Of a stretch of DNA of 64,000 nucleotides, positions 1 to 7,761 are shown piece after piece. The position numbers and the translations under genes were made by a program. Position 1 is the first letter of the stretch. Every line of letters starts with the position of its first letter. Origin of the DNA: Faucicola mancuniensis (GTDB lineage Bacteria; Pseudomonadota; Gammaproteobacteria; Pseudomonadales; Moraxellaceae); contig NZ_CP171363.1 in NCBI RefSeq assembly GCF_046523945.1, positions 2,170,001 to 2,234,000 on the forward strand, given 5' to 3'. Under the pieces are notes generated by a model. The model was not told the DNA's origin. It was given only the letters and a program-made list of their open reading frames with translations, and searched no databases.

Positions 1-1
1 C

Positions 2-1348
2 AATGCGATTTTGGATATGCAATTGCATAAATTGACAGGATTAGAACAAGGTAAAATTCAAGACGAATTTAAAGAAATTTTGGCGTTGATTGCTGAACTA
101 CAAAGCATTTTGGCGAATTTTGACAAACTTATGCAAGTAATTAAAGATGAATTAAACGAAATTTTGGCAAATTATGGCGATGAGCGTAAGACGGAAATCG
201 TGGATAGCCGTAGCGACTTTAGCCGTGCCGATTTAATCCCAGAACAGACCATTGTTTTGACGGTTTCTCGCACAGGTTACGCCAAAACGCAACCGATTAC
301 CGATTATGTCGCCCAAAAACGTGGTGGTAAAGGCAAATCCGCCACCGCCATGAAAGAAGATGACGTGATTGACCACATGGTCGTAACATCTACGCACAAT
401 CATGTGATGATTTTTACTGACCGTGGGCGTGTGTTTGGCTTGCAAGCGTTTGAAGTGCCGATTGCGTCTCGTGGCTCTCGTGGTCGTCCGCTTGTCAATC
501 TGATTTCGCTAGATAGTGATGAGAAAGTAACCGCTATTTTGCCAATTACCGAAGACAATAAAGAAAACGAAAATAGTTTTGTATTCTTTGCCACCGCATC
601 AGGTATGGTAAAACGTGTACAACTTTCGCAGTTTAAAAACTTGCGTTCAAACGGCTTAAAAGCCCTAGATTTAAACGATGGTGATACGCTAATTGGCGTG
701 GCGATTACCGATGGTGAGCAACAAATCATGTTGTTTAGCAATGAAGGTAAAGCCATTCGTTTTGACGAGCAAAAAATCCGTGCGATGGGACGTACCGCCA
801 AAGGCGTGCGTGGTATGCGTGTAACCTTGCTTGCCAATGCAAACCTTGATGAAGAAGATGCTGATATTGACAACGACAATGACACAGACGAAGCCGATGA
901 TAGCGTGGTTGCGGTCAGCCGTGTGGTGTCGCTTGTGGTTGCACCAAAAGATGGCGAAGTGCTATGTGCCTGTGAACGTGGTTTTGGCAAACGCACAGCG
1001 ATTGACGATTTCCCTGTGAAAGGTCGTGGTGGTAAAGGTGTGATTGCAATTAAAACATCAGAGCGTAATGGCGAGTTAGTGCAAGCAATTGCGGTAACTG
1101 ATGCGGACGATATTGTGTTAATCTCAGACGGTGGTACGCTTGTACGCACACCTGTCGCACAAATCGCCCAAACAGGTCGTAACGCTCAAGGCGTAACCCT
1201 AATTCGTTTAATCAATGATGAAAAATTGGTATCAGTCGCTTGTGTGGAAGGCAGTAGCGAAGATGAGGGCGAGCTTTTAGATAGTGAGATTGGTGATGAA
1301 AGTGCTGATTTGACAGACGAAAATAACTTAAGTGAAAATGATGAATAA
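2..1348 (+). CDS. gyrA: DNA gyrase subunit A, C-terminal part (5' end outside window)
   Basis: This is the 3' part of gyrA. The reading frame is open to the left edge (NAILDMQLHKLTGLEQ matches the end of the GyrA breakage-reunion domain), so the gene starts before the window. The C-terminal beta-pinwheel that wraps DNA follows and contains the GyrA box QKRGGKG about 100 residues in. The pinwheel has an acidic insertion (DEEDADIDNDNDTDEADD) and the protein ends in an acidic tail, as in many proteobacterial GyrA. GyrA with GyrB introduces negative supercoils using ATP. The family call is secure; the acidic insertion looks lineage-specific. Confidence 0.97.
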   Translation, partial: NAILDMQLHKLTGLEQGKIQDEFKEILALIAELQSILANFDKLMQVIKDELNEILANYGDERKTEIVDSRSDFSRADLIPEQTIVLTVSRTGYAKTQPITDYVAQKRGGKGKSATAMKEDDVIDHMVVTSTHNHVMIFTDRGRVFGLQAFEVPIASRGSRGRPLVNLISLDSDEKVTAILPITEDNKENENSFVFFATASGMVKRVQLSQFKNLRSNGLKALDLNDGDTLIGVAITDGEQQIMLFSNEGKAIRFDEQKIRAMGRTAKGVRGMRVTLLANANLDEEDADIDNDNDTDEADDSVVAVSRVVSLVVAPKDGEVLCACERGFGKRTAIDDFPVKGRGGKGVIAIKTSERNGELVQAIAVTDADDIVLISDGGTLVRTPVAQIAQTGRNAQGVTLIRLINDEKLVSVACVEGSSEDEGELLDSEIGDESADLTDENNLSENDE

Positions 1349-1371
1349 TTGCAATTTTTATCGTAAGGTAG

Positions 1372-1390
1372 GGGCGTATTGAATACGCCC
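1372..1390. repeat. Short palindrome after gyrA
   Basis: GGGCGTA and TACGCCC form a 7-bp stem around a 5-nt loop 24 nt after the gyrA stop. No T-run follows, so it may be a weak terminator or an extragenic palindrome. Confidence 0.4.
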
Positions 1391-1397
1391 AAAATTG

Positions 1398-1436
1398 TAA
1401 GTTTGTATAATAAGTTTGTATAATAAGTTTGTATAA
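1398..1436. repeat. Three perfect 13-bp tandem repeats
   Basis: TAAGTTTGTATAA occurs three times head to tail between gyrA and the next gene. Each junction creates a -10-like TATAAT, so copy number could tune a promoter for the downstream gene. Confidence 0.7.
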
Positions 1437-1465
1437 AAAGTTATTTAAGTTAAAGAACGACAAGT

Positions 1466-1945
1466 ATGCCAAACTCACCATTAGATTTTTTGCTAAAACA
1501 GACATTGCTATCATTAGCGAGCAATGTCAATGAGCAATATTTAACCAATGCTGAAAATTTTTTGGCAAAATTTGGCAAAATCGCAAAAAGCGATATTGTA
1601 CTCACCGAGCCATATCATAACCAAATGACATGGCTTGACTTTTTTGAGCCTATCACTTATCAAAATTTGTTAAATTTAACAAAAAACCTTGAAAATCAAA
1701 ATGATAGAAATAATTTTGACAAACCGAAAGTTACCTTAGATATTGACATTGTCGCTTTTTTACCAAAAGATTTTAACCAAAATTTTTCACAAATATTAGA
1801 TGAAAAAAATCAAACTTTTATCCAATTAACACAAGGCTGGCAAGGCGTGGCAAGGCGTTTGCCGTTAGCGGAATATGATAAATTGTGTTTTGATAATTTA
1901 TGTCAGAACTTACAAAACGCCACTTTGCCTTTACCCCATCTTTAA
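1466..1945 (+). CDS. Conserved-looking hypothetical protein, 159 aa
   Basis: I do not recognise this protein. It is a complete soluble ORF rich in Leu, Asn, Phe and Lys, with no signal peptide or membrane segment. A central stretch (TLDIDIVAFLPKDF) suggests a beta strand and the rest looks mostly helical. The ATG has only a weak upstream purine tract. It lies between gyrA and the convergent pilR, downstream of the 13-bp repeats that may carry its promoter. Base composition matches the chromosome, so it is probably a native gene. Confidence 0.7.
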   Translation: MPNSPLDFLLKQTLLSLASNVNEQYLTNAENFLAKFGKIAKSDIVLTEPYHNQMTWLDFFEPITYQNLLNLTKNLENQNDRNNFDKPKVTLDIDIVAFLPKDFNQNFSQILDEKNQTFIQLTQGWQGVARRLPLAEYDKLCFDNLCQNLQNATLPLPHL

Positions 1946-1978
1946 AAACCTGTATTCATAACATCTTTGCAACAACCC

Positions 1979-3724
1979 TTATTCATCGTCCAAGCCCAAT
2001 TTGCTCATACGATAACGAAATGAGCGAAAACTCATACCTAGTTTTTTGGCGGCATTAGTTTTGTTGCCATCGGCTTGACGCAGTGCGGTAACGATAAGAC
2101 GGCGTTCTTGTTCGTTCAGATATTCTTCCAACCCTTCAGGCGGTAATTCATCAAAGCCAGTACCGTCTGGATACAGTTTATTTGCCAACGACTGCTCTTT
2201 TTGAGTGTCTTGCTGATGAGCGATGGACGGCATGATTTTACCAATAATCGGCGGTAGAGTTTGGATAATGCGTTCTGCTCGTTTTGGTGGGGTGATACTC
2301 ACAGACGTGTTTTGGTTGCTTTGACTACCAAATACACCTGTGGTATAACCAAAAAATCCATGACTTTTAGTAGGTTCGTTTTGCAGTTTTGGCGGTTCGG
2401 CTGGCTGTATTGGTGCGATGGGTTTGGTTGTTATCGGTATCACAGGTTCATTGATAACATTGGATAATGTGGTATTTGTTAAATTTTGTTGGGTATCTAC
2501 ATGATTAACAAATGGGCTAGGTGGTTCAATATTTATCGCCAAATTTGTTTCGCTGTTTGCGGTATTTTTTAGGTTCAAATGATGTTCTTCAATCAAATGA
2601 CCGTCCGATAACGTAATCGCCCTTTCCAAAATATTGCGAAGCTCTCGCACGTTGCCAGAATAGTTGTGTTGTAGCAAGGCTTGTTTGGCGGTGTCGCTTA
2701 GGGTGACAGGGTTTTCAAGCCCCCAATCTTTGGCAATCAAGCGCAAAAAATGGTTCGCCAACAGCGGAATATCATCTTTTCGCTCGTTCAAACTGGGTAA
2801 TTTGACTTCAATCACATTGATACGATAATACAAATCTTGACGAAAATCACCCTTTTCCACCAATTTTGCCAAATCTTTGTGCGTTGCCGATAGTAGGCGA
2901 ATATCCACAGGGATTTCTTGCGTACCACCAATCGGTCGCACCTTTTTTTCTTGAATGGCACGCAGTAATTTGACCTGCATAGCAAGCGGTAAATCCGCCA
3001 CTTCATCCAAAAATAACGTGCCACCATTGGCTTGTTGAAATAAACCTTCTTTATCGCTGGTCGCCCCTGTAAAACTGCCCTTTTTATGCCCAAAAAATTC
3101 ACTTTCCATCAATTCAGACGGAATCGCACCACAGTTGACAGGGACAAAACTGGCAGACGCTCGTGGGCTTAATTCATGAATCAGCTTGGCAACGACTTCT
3201 TTACCACTGCCAGATTCGCCCCACAAAAATACGGGGGCTTGGCTACGAGCGAGTTTTTGGATGGTTTGTTTAAGATTGGCAATCGCCACAGACTGACCGA
3301 TGAGCTTGCCTGCAAATGGGTCTGGCGGTGCGGTATTATTTTGGCTTTGATTGTGTTTGTCTTGGGTGACTTTTAACGCATTTTCAACCAGTTGGCGTAA
3401 ACGTGGCAACTCTAAAGGCTTACTCACAAAGTCAAACGCCCCCAATTTTAACGCTTCAATCCCCAAATCAATGCTACCATGAGCGGTAATTACCGCCACA
3501 GGCGTGTTTGGTTGATGTTCGGTAATGAGTTTGACAATGTCAAGTCCAGAGCCGTCTGGCAGACGCAAATCGGTCAAACAAAAATCAAATTCATGGTTTA
3601 AAATAAATTCTTTGGCGGTGGCAAAGTCGTATGCGACCATGCTGTCAATCTGCATTCTTTTTAAAGTCATTTGCATCAATCGGCACAAATCAACTTCATC
3701 GTCAATAATCAGAGCTAAAGACAT
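1979..3724 (-). CDS. pilR: PilR-like sigma-54-dependent response regulator
   Basis: This 581-aa NtrC-family regulator has a receiver domain (residues 1-120, phospho-acceptor D52 in CLTDLRLPDG), an AAA+ domain (Walker A GESGSGKE near 171, sigma-54 contact loop GSFTGA near 217, arginine-rich end at VRELRNILERAI) and a C-terminal Fis-type helix-turn-helix (TNAAKKLGMSFRSFRYR). The linker before the helix-turn-helix is unusually long and Pro/Thr/Asn-rich. In Moraxella and Pseudomonas, PilR with the sensor PilS activates type IV pilin transcription through sigma-54. The gene is convergent with the 159-aa ORF. Assignment to PilR rather than another NtrC paralogue is inferred from sequence style and lineage. 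Confidence 0.85.
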   Translation of the reverse strand: MSLALIIDDEVDLCRLMQMTLKRMQIDSMVAYDFATAKEFILNHEFDFCLTDLRLPDGSGLDIVKLITEHQPNTPVAVITAHGSIDLGIEALKLGAFDFVSKPLELPRLRQLVENALKVTQDKHNQSQNNTAPPDPFAGKLIGQSVAIANLKQTIQKLARSQAPVFLWGESGSGKEVVAKLIHELSPRASASFVPVNCGAIPSELMESEFFGHKKGSFTGATSDKEGLFQQANGGTLFLDEVADLPLAMQVKLLRAIQEKKVRPIGGTQEIPVDIRLLSATHKDLAKLVEKGDFRQDLYYRINVIEVKLPSLNERKDDIPLLANHFLRLIAKDWGLENPVTLSDTAKQALLQHNYSGNVRELRNILERAITLSDGHLIEEHHLNLKNTANSETNLAINIEPPSPFVNHVDTQQNLTNTTLSNVINEPVIPITTKPIAPIQPAEPPKLQNEPTKSHGFFGYTTGVFGSQSNQNTSVSITPPKRAERIIQTLPPIIGKIMPSIAHQQDTQKEQSLANKLYPDGTGFDELPPEGLEEYLNEQERRLIVTALRQADGNKTNAAKKLGMSFRSFRYRMSKLGLDDE

Positions 3725-3896
3725 ACGCTATTCCTAATTTTTGGTTAAATCGTGGTTAAAATTGTGTCATTATACCATACAATTTTAAACTGATAAAATT
3801 TGTCAGTTTGGGTTTTACTAGCGGGCATGACATTGAAAAATAGTGGTTTTTTGTGTAAGATGTATGACAATAAAAGATTAAAATCAAGATAAAACC

Positions 3897-4046
3897 GTGA
3901 TAGATAACCCCCCCCCACAGCTATCAACCGCTTTTGAAAATGCGGTTGATGAATATCTTGCTATGTGCGATGAGCTTGGCAAATCACCCAATCAGTCGTT
4001 GGTATTTAATGCTTTATCGCGGTATCGGCAGTTACATTTACACTGA
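3897..4046 (+). CDS. Small hypothetical protein, 49 aa
   Basis: A GTG-initiated frame (MIDNPPPQLSTAFENAVDEY... ending YRQLHLH) crosses a run of nine C residues and stops just before a strong terminator. An in-frame stop lies shortly upstream, which limits the start. The helical, acidic body (DEYLAMCDELGKSPNQSLVF) looks like real coding sequence. The C-tract near the start could make expression slippage-sensitive. Confidence 0.5.
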   Translation: MIDNPPPQLSTAFENAVDEYLAMCDELGKSPNQSLVFNALSRYRQLHLH

Positions 4047-4069
4047 TTTTTTGGATTTTGCTTAATTTT

Positions 4070-4096
4070 AACCGTCCATTTGGGCGGTTTTTATTC
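4070..4096 (+). terminator. Rho-independent terminator
   Basis: AACCGTCC pairs with GGGCGGTT (one G-U) around a 4-nt loop and is followed by a T-rich stretch. It ends the 49-aa gene and isolates it from dusB. Confidence 0.75.
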
Positions 4097-4165
4097 ATAA
4101 TATGCTAAAATAAACAAATTTTACCAAAATCACCCCCATTTTTAACATAAAAACTAAACAAATTT

Positions 4166-4279
4166 ATGATAAACCAACCAACCAACAACACCCACCCACT
4201 TTTAACACCTCTACAAATCGGCAATGAAACCATCGCCAATCGGTTGATACTAGCCCCGATGGCAGGTCGGAATGAATAA
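4166..4279 (+). pseudogene. dusB: dusB 5' fragment, truncated by prophage insertion
   Basis: The frame from the ATG reads MINQPTNNTHPLLTPLQ, then IGNETIANRLILAPMAG, which is the N-terminus of DusB (family motif NRL...APMAGITD). After APMAG the homology stops abruptly and the frame ends RNE-stop. Nothing that follows resembles a dihydrouridine synthase. DusB reduces uridines in tRNA; dus genes are known integration sites for mobile elements. The remainder should lie at the other prophage end, outside this window. Confidence 0.8.
4246..4270. other. Probable attL core at the dusB junction
   Basis: DusB coding identity ends at or just after CCCCGATGGCAGGT, so the crossover must lie at or before 4268. 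Phage-type leftward genes start at 4665. The exact core cannot be set without attR. Confidence 0.6.
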
Positions 4280-4351
4280 AAAATAAAATATATAACTATC
4301 AATAAGTTATGAGTGTTTTATAATGTTGTGTTGCAAATTTGGTGCAAAAAT

Positions 4352-4395
4352 AAAGCCGATTGAACAGCCTGATATTTGGCTAAACAATCGGCTTT
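4352..4395 (-). terminator. Bidirectional terminator at the prophage left end
   Basis: AAAGCCGATTG and CAATCGGCTTT form an 11-bp stem. In leftward reading it is followed by TTTATTTTTG. It closes the leftward operon that ends at 4399 and insulates the dusB remnant. Confidence 0.8.
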
Positions 4396-4398
4396 TAT

Positions 4399-4665
4399 TC
4401 AAATAGAGCATTGCATATTTTCCCAATTTCTTTTTGCTTCTTGTCTTTGTTGCTCAAGATAGGGTGCAAAATCCACCAAATTAACAAACCAACCACCACC
4501 CCCTGTTTGGAATGCTGGAAAGGGTAATTGGCAGTTTTTCGCTTTTCTTCCTGCTGTTTTTTGGTTCATGTGTGGCAAATAGTCTGCCAGTATAGTTTCT
4601 AGTGATACAACTGGGTTTTTGTATCTTAGAAATAACATGGTAGCTATATCAATCTCTGTGTTCAT
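4399..4665 (-). CDS. PrtN-like (pyocin activator family) protein
   Basis: This 88-aa protein has the layout of the pyocin activator PrtN family: an N-terminal MLFLRYKNPVVSLETILADYL segment resembling LLMARY...IPLEQVC, a K-G-x-LPxPxF-like middle (AKNCQLPFPAF) and a C-terminal VNLVDFAPYLEQQRQEA helix. PrtN proteins are transcription activators; small PrtN-like genes are common in prophages of gamma-proteobacteria. It is the last gene of the leftward cluster, next to attL. An activator of phage genes is the obvious possibility, but no binding site was identified here. Confidence 0.6.
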   Translation of the reverse strand: MNTEIDIATMLFLRYKNPVVSLETILADYLPHMNQKTAGRKAKNCQLPFPAFQTGGGGWFVNLVDFAPYLEQQRQEAKRNWENMQCSI

Positions 4666-4667
4666 GC

Positions 4668-4907
4668 TTAATCCCTTATAAAATCTACAATTTTTTCAAT
4701 TTCATACTTACTACTGATTGTAAAAATACATTCATTCCAGCCGTCATGCGTGCGAAAGATGAATTTGTTACGGTATTTATCAATTTCAATCAGTTGGTTT
4801 TGGCTGTCGCAATAAACCAGTTTTGTGTCCAGCGGTTTTTCAATCTTTCGGCTTGTCTGAAAGGGTGAAAACAGCCTTTTAATACAGTTTTTAATAAATT
4901 TAAACAT
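4668..4907 (-). CDS. Hypothetical protein, 79 aa
   Basis: The start is set by AAGGAG seven nt before the ATG at 4907, which gives MFKFIKNCIKRLFSPFQ. The frame overlaps the end of the DUF551 gene by 8 nt, so the two are probably translationally coupled. The N-terminus is a basic amphipathic helix; the rest is a small beta-rich domain (KLVYCDSQNQLIEIDKY, KFIFRTHDGWNECIFTI). I do not recognise the family. Confidence 0.6.
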   Translation of the reverse strand: MFKFIKNCIKRLFSPFQTSRKIEKPLDTKLVYCDSQNQLIEIDKYRNKFIFRTHDGWNECIFTISSKYEIEKIVDFIRD

Positions 4908-5199
4908 TGTCATGCTCCTTTGGTGGCTGTAGCAGTGGTTGCCAGTGTCTGATTTTGTCTGTTTTACCCACCATACCTGCAATATTAACAAACCCTGTAT
5001 CTTTGCTATATCCACAAGTACACACCATATCACCGTGCTTGTAGCTATTGCGATAAACTAAGACAATATCACCGTCATTCGGCAGTTTATCATTTACATT
5101 CACCCAGTTATCCTGTTCTTTGATAACGCTTTTTAGCTTGTCAATTTTGATTTGCACGCAGTTATCGTGTGTGTTTTCGTCAATAACGCTTGCTATCAA
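4900..5199 (-). CDS. DUF551 domain protein
   Basis: This 99-aa protein has a DUF551 pattern: WVNVNDKLPNDGDIVLVY near residues 32-50 and a C-terminal IRHWQPLLQPPKE, matching the family's W-x-x-V-x-D-x-LP...DxVLV and HW-x-P-L-P-x-PP signatures. DUF551 proteins are small phage-encoded proteins of unknown function. A Cys pair (VCTCGY) lies in the middle. Confidence 0.75.
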   Translation of the reverse strand: MIASVIDENTHDNCVQIKIDKLKSVIKEQDNWVNVNDKLPNDGDIVLVYRNSYKHGDMVCTCGYSKDTGFVNIAGMVGKTDKIRHWQPLLQPPKEHDNV

Positions 5200-5204
5200 T
5201 GGGG

Positions 5205-5234
5205 AACGGCTGAATATTCCAGCAGACAGCCGTT
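5205..5234. repeat. Inverted repeat between DUF551 and tail-fibre genes
   Basis: AACGGCTG and CAGCCGTT (8 bp, perfect) flank a 14-nt loop. There is no T-run in the leftward direction. It may be a processing or attenuating hairpin in the leftward transcript. Confidence 0.4.
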
Positions 5235-5243
5235 GCCCTGTTT

Positions 5244-5999
5244 TTATCTATAAAAAGTTACATTCACTCGCCCTGCTGGGTGTGCAGTTTCATTTGGTGG
5301 CAAACCTTTTTGGGCTTTTCTAATGTTAATTCTGTGATTAGGAATATCTAGTGTGATGTAATTTTCAGCATCATTTACAACTTTGTTTGTAATAGTTATG
5401 GTGACCTGAGAACTATCCGTTACCCAATCAGGAATAGTAATAGTTGCCTCATGATAAGCCGTCAATGTGTGATCGCCACCAATTACAGGTATAAAGCCGC
5501 CCAAGGTTGCATATGCTGATACTTTCATGCCCCATGGGTTGTGATTATCATGACCAGAATAAGCAGTGTCTAAGTCAATCATAATTACTGATACAGGAGT
5601 CTTTACACCACCATTATTCTGACCACCATTCGCCAAAAGCTGTGCTATCTGTTCTTTTAAGACATCAATTTGGCTTTGTAAATGGGTATCGCCATTGGTG
5701 CGGTTTTGGATTTCTTGGGTAAGTTTGGTATCAAGGTCGCCCGATGATTGGTTGTTACCACCATTTTGAATGGTAACTTGTATCTCGTTTACTTGGGTGG
5801 TTAAGCTATTGACTTTGTCGTCAATTTCTTGGGTCTTTTGTTCTTGCTCTTGGCGTTTTTTATTCAAAAAAGCAGTCCGATTGGCAAGCTGTTGATGAGG
5901 GATATTATCAATGCCATCTTCGCCCCCTTCTACGGGGTCGTTAGGTTCAATTAGGTAAATATTTTCTACCCATTCGGTGGTTTCTTTGATTAGTGCCAT
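5244..5999 (-). CDS. Phage tail-fibre-like protein with coiled coil
   Basis: The 251-aa protein opens with MALIKETTEWVENIYLIEPN...GGEDGIDNIPHQQLANRTAFL, the attachment-end signature of many tail fibres. A heptad-rich coiled coil (residues 45-80 and 95-120) is interrupted by Gly/Asn-rich hinges. The C-terminal 110 residues form a beta-rich domain that may bind receptor or fold the tip. It is encoded leftward near attL, far from the other tail genes on the plus strand, an unusual place for a fibre. Confidence 0.75.
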   Translation of the reverse strand: MALIKETTEWVENIYLIEPNDPVEGGEDGIDNIPHQQLANRTAFLNKKRQEQEQKTQEIDDKVNSLTTQVNEIQVTIQNGGNNQSSGDLDTKLTQEIQNRTNGDTHLQSQIDVLKEQIAQLLANGGQNNGGVKTPVSVIMIDLDTAYSGHDNHNPWGMKVSAYATLGGFIPVIGGDHTLTAYHEATITIPDWVTDSSQVTITITNKVVNDAENYITLDIPNHRINIRKAQKGLPPNETAHPAGRVNVTFYR

Positions 6000-6085
6000 T
6001 GTGCGATTACTCCGTTGTAGCGGACAGCCCCATCGTGGCGGACGGTGCGGTCGTGTTTAAGATTTTTAAGATGAATGCTTGCCAA
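5990..6085 (-). CDS. Possible small ORF, 31 aa, TTG start
   Basis: A frame LKNLKHDRTVRHDGAVRYNG ending VIAQWH-stop overlaps the first codons of the tail-fibre gene by 10 nt. Residue choice looks like real coding, but no ATG or clear Shine-Dalgarno is visible and the upstream part is open without a start. It could be the remnant of a larger gene cut by the adjacent palindromic repeat. Confidence 0.3.
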   Translation of the reverse strand: MASIHLKNLKHDRTVRHDGAVRYNGVIAQWH

Positions 6086-6124
6086 TTTGCACCGCAAGGG
6101 GGCAACATCAGCAAGTATAGTGAA

Positions 6125-6496
6125 TTAGAATAGGATTAAGACAAAGTTTCCGTTCGTGGTGAGCTTGTCGAACCTGAGAAGCACTGCTTCGCAAGACGTA
6201 GCAAAGCGAAGTGGAAACCGACCTTTCGACAAGCTCAGGGCGAACGGTTTCCTATTTCTAATTTTTTTGATTTGTTTCAAAAATCGTTTTGCGTGATAGC
6301 GATGATGTCGCTCTGCATCGTCCATTGCATCTTGGACGTGTTGAAAGTCAAACACTTCTTGGCGTTCACCTTTTCGTACGCAAAACAGTTTAACTTTGTT
6401 TTGGTCGAACTGTATTGTGTAATCGTGGCTCATGCCTTCGGCTGCCATTAGATTGCCGTTGTGTTTTTGCCAGTTTAAGTTTTTGATTTCATACAT
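6125..6496 (-). CDS. Hypothetical protein whose C-terminus is built from a REP-like repeat
   Basis: The start at 6496 is chosen because GGAG lies 5 nt upstream of MYEIKNLNWQKHNGN. The first 75 residues form a compact domain (QFDQNKVKLFCVRKGERQEV, then a His/Lys-rich helix). The last 40 residues, beginning FALSLSKGRFPLRF, are translated from the palindromic repeat at 6145-6252, so the natural C-terminus has been replaced or extended. I do not recognise the family. Confidence 0.55.
   Translation of the reverse strand: MYEIKNLNWQKHNGNLMAAEGMSHDYTIQFDQNKVKLFCVRKGERQEVFDFQHVQDAMDDAERHHRYHAKRFLKQIKKIRNRKPFALSLSKGRFPLRFATSCEAVLLRFDKLTTNGNFVLILF
6145..6252. repeat. REP/MITE-like nested inverted repeat
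   Basis: Outer arms GTTCGTGGTGAGCTTGTCGAA and TTCGACAAGCTCAGGGCGAAC are near-complementary, and an inner GCTTCGC/GCGAAG pair nests inside. The FALSLSKG-type translation of this palindrome recurs in many proteobacteria, marking it as a dispersed extragenic palindrome. Confidence 0.75.
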
Positions 6497-6576
6497 ATTT
6501 TCTCCGTTTTTTGGGTGCAAAAAGCCATTGCCTATCGTGTGATAGACAAGGTTTTTTTTGGGTTTGGGATTTGGGG

Positions 6577-7359
6577 TTAGTGGTAGCGAGCTTTTAGGGC
6601 GTGGTTATGCTCTATGAGTGTTTTGGCTTCTACCATGCGTTGTTTTGGGTCGGTGGTCGGTATGCGTTGCTCATTGAGTGCGTCATAGACCAAGCCTGTG
6701 CTTTTGGTTAGGCGGTGAAAGCGGTTGTTGATTTCGTTGATGAGTTGTCCGATTTCTCGCATTTCGTGGCTGATACGGTTGTATTCTAGTAGTCCGACCA
6801 TTCGCCATTTGGCGTTGTATTCGCTGTTGTCCTGTTGCGGTGCGATGTTGATTGTGTTGATAAAGTTAATGGCTTTGTCAAAGTCAATCGCTAATAGTTC
6901 GTTGTAGCGTGGTATGTCAAAGTGTTCATACATGGCTGTATAAATGGTTTGATAATGTAGGCTGTTGTCTTTGCAACGTTGGGCAATCGCTTGACGGATT
7001 GCTTGTTGTTGTTCAATCGAAATGGTGATACGTTCGATTTTTGGTTGTCCGACTTCTTTGTCCAGAATATCTAGCACCCATTGGCGGAATGCTTTGGCGA
7101 TTTTGGTTTTTGACAACATTGCAACCAAGTGGCAACCACGCAGGGAGAAAATGCGAATTTTAGCATTTTTCATTTGTGGATTAGGAATAAGAGCAGTCAT
7201 GCTATCGCTAAATTCATCAGCGTTTCTGTCATAGATTTTATTAACTGAACTTTGGTCAGCATAATTAAGAGCTTTTGCCAACTCGCCAGAAGTTAGCCAA
7301 ATTTGGCTATCAGTTTTAATTGGGGTTAAAGTGATGTTTTGAAAAGTAAGTGCTTTCAT
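6577..7359 (-). CDS. BRO-N family phage antirepressor-like protein
   Basis: The start is taken at 7359 (MKALTFQNITLTPIKTDSQ), just after an AAAAAGG tract; the longer frame runs through a structured leader. Residues 15-105 resemble a BRO-N domain (QIWLTSGELAKALNYADQSS, then RIFSLRGCHLVAMLSKT and AFRQWVLDILDKE). The C-terminal 150 residues are helical and of unknown function. BRO-N proteins bind DNA and often act as antirepressors. It sits behind a C4-like leader, as does the second BRO-N gene at 20494. Confidence 0.75.
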   Translation of the reverse strand: MKALTFQNITLTPIKTDSQIWLTSGELAKALNYADQSSVNKIYDRNADEFSDSMTALIPNPQMKNAKIRIFSLRGCHLVAMLSKTKIAKAFRQWVLDILDKEVGQPKIERITISIEQQQAIRQAIAQRCKDNSLHYQTIYTAMYEHFDIPRYNELLAIDFDKAINFINTINIAPQQDNSEYNAKWRMVGLLEYNRISHEMREIGQLINEINNRFHRLTKSTGLVYDALNEQRIPTTDPKQRMVEAKTLIEHNHALKARYH

Positions 7360-7639
7360 CTTGATATACCTTTTTGAGTGGTTAAATTTACCCTTTTTTC
7401 TCGTACGGTCAATTTGACCGTGCGGAGTATTTAGGGCGGTAAACGGCTCAAAACCTGTATCAAGGCAGGCGGAATTATTCGTCCGATTGCTCGGCTTATT
7501 TCTTCGCACCGTTTACCATAATCAAAAAGGATTAGGCTTTTTATGCAAAAAGCGTATCGGATTAACTTTTTTTAGGCATAAAAAATTCACACTGACGGGG
7601 TGATTACCGCTTGATAATAGGCTTTTGAGACCATAGCCT
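7360..7639 (-). ncRNA. C4-antisense-RNA-like leader of the BRO-N gene (copy 1)
   Basis: About 270 nt of structured leader precede the antirepressor on the minus strand. It contains AGCGGTAATCACCCCGTCAG followed by TGTGAATTTTTTATGCC, closely matching the leader at 20271-20313. C4 RNAs of P1-like phages lie in the same place and silence antirepressor translation. The assignment rests on position and the shared block; base pairing with the target was not demonstrated. Confidence 0.4.
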
Positions 7640-7668
7640 ATATTAGCGTTTTTTTTAGCGGTTGTCAA
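7640..7668 (-). promoter_or_regulatory. Sigma-70 promoter for the C4-like leader and BRO-N gene
   Basis: Leftward TTGACA (7668-7663), a 17-nt spacer and TAATAT (7645-7640) form a near-consensus promoter placing the start near 7633. Confidence 0.7.
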
Positions 7669-7683
7669 ATTGTTTAATCATGT

Positions 7684-7728
7684 CCTAAAAAATGTCGCTA
7701 ATTTATCAAATTAAATCAATAAATTAGC
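7684..7728 (-). terminator. Terminator of the SSB/recombination operon
   Basis: GCTAATTTAT and ATAAATTAGC form a 10-bp stem; the leftward RNA continues into a T-run (ATTTTTTAGG). Confidence 0.65.
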
Positions 7729-7761
7729 GTGGATTTGTGGTTAAAAATGTCAGGCTAAATG

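Noticed and set aside
400..1149. Long minus-strand ORF opposite gyrA
   Set aside because: Shadow of the gyrA frame; Ser/Ala-rich translation with no start signal.
3745..3896. Minus-strand ORF upstream of pilR
   Set aside because: No Shine-Dalgarno and overlaps the start region of the better 49-aa plus-strand frame.
4280..4350. Integrase gene next to attL
   Set aside because: No ORF in this stretch; the nearest genes encode PrtN-like and DUF551 proteins.
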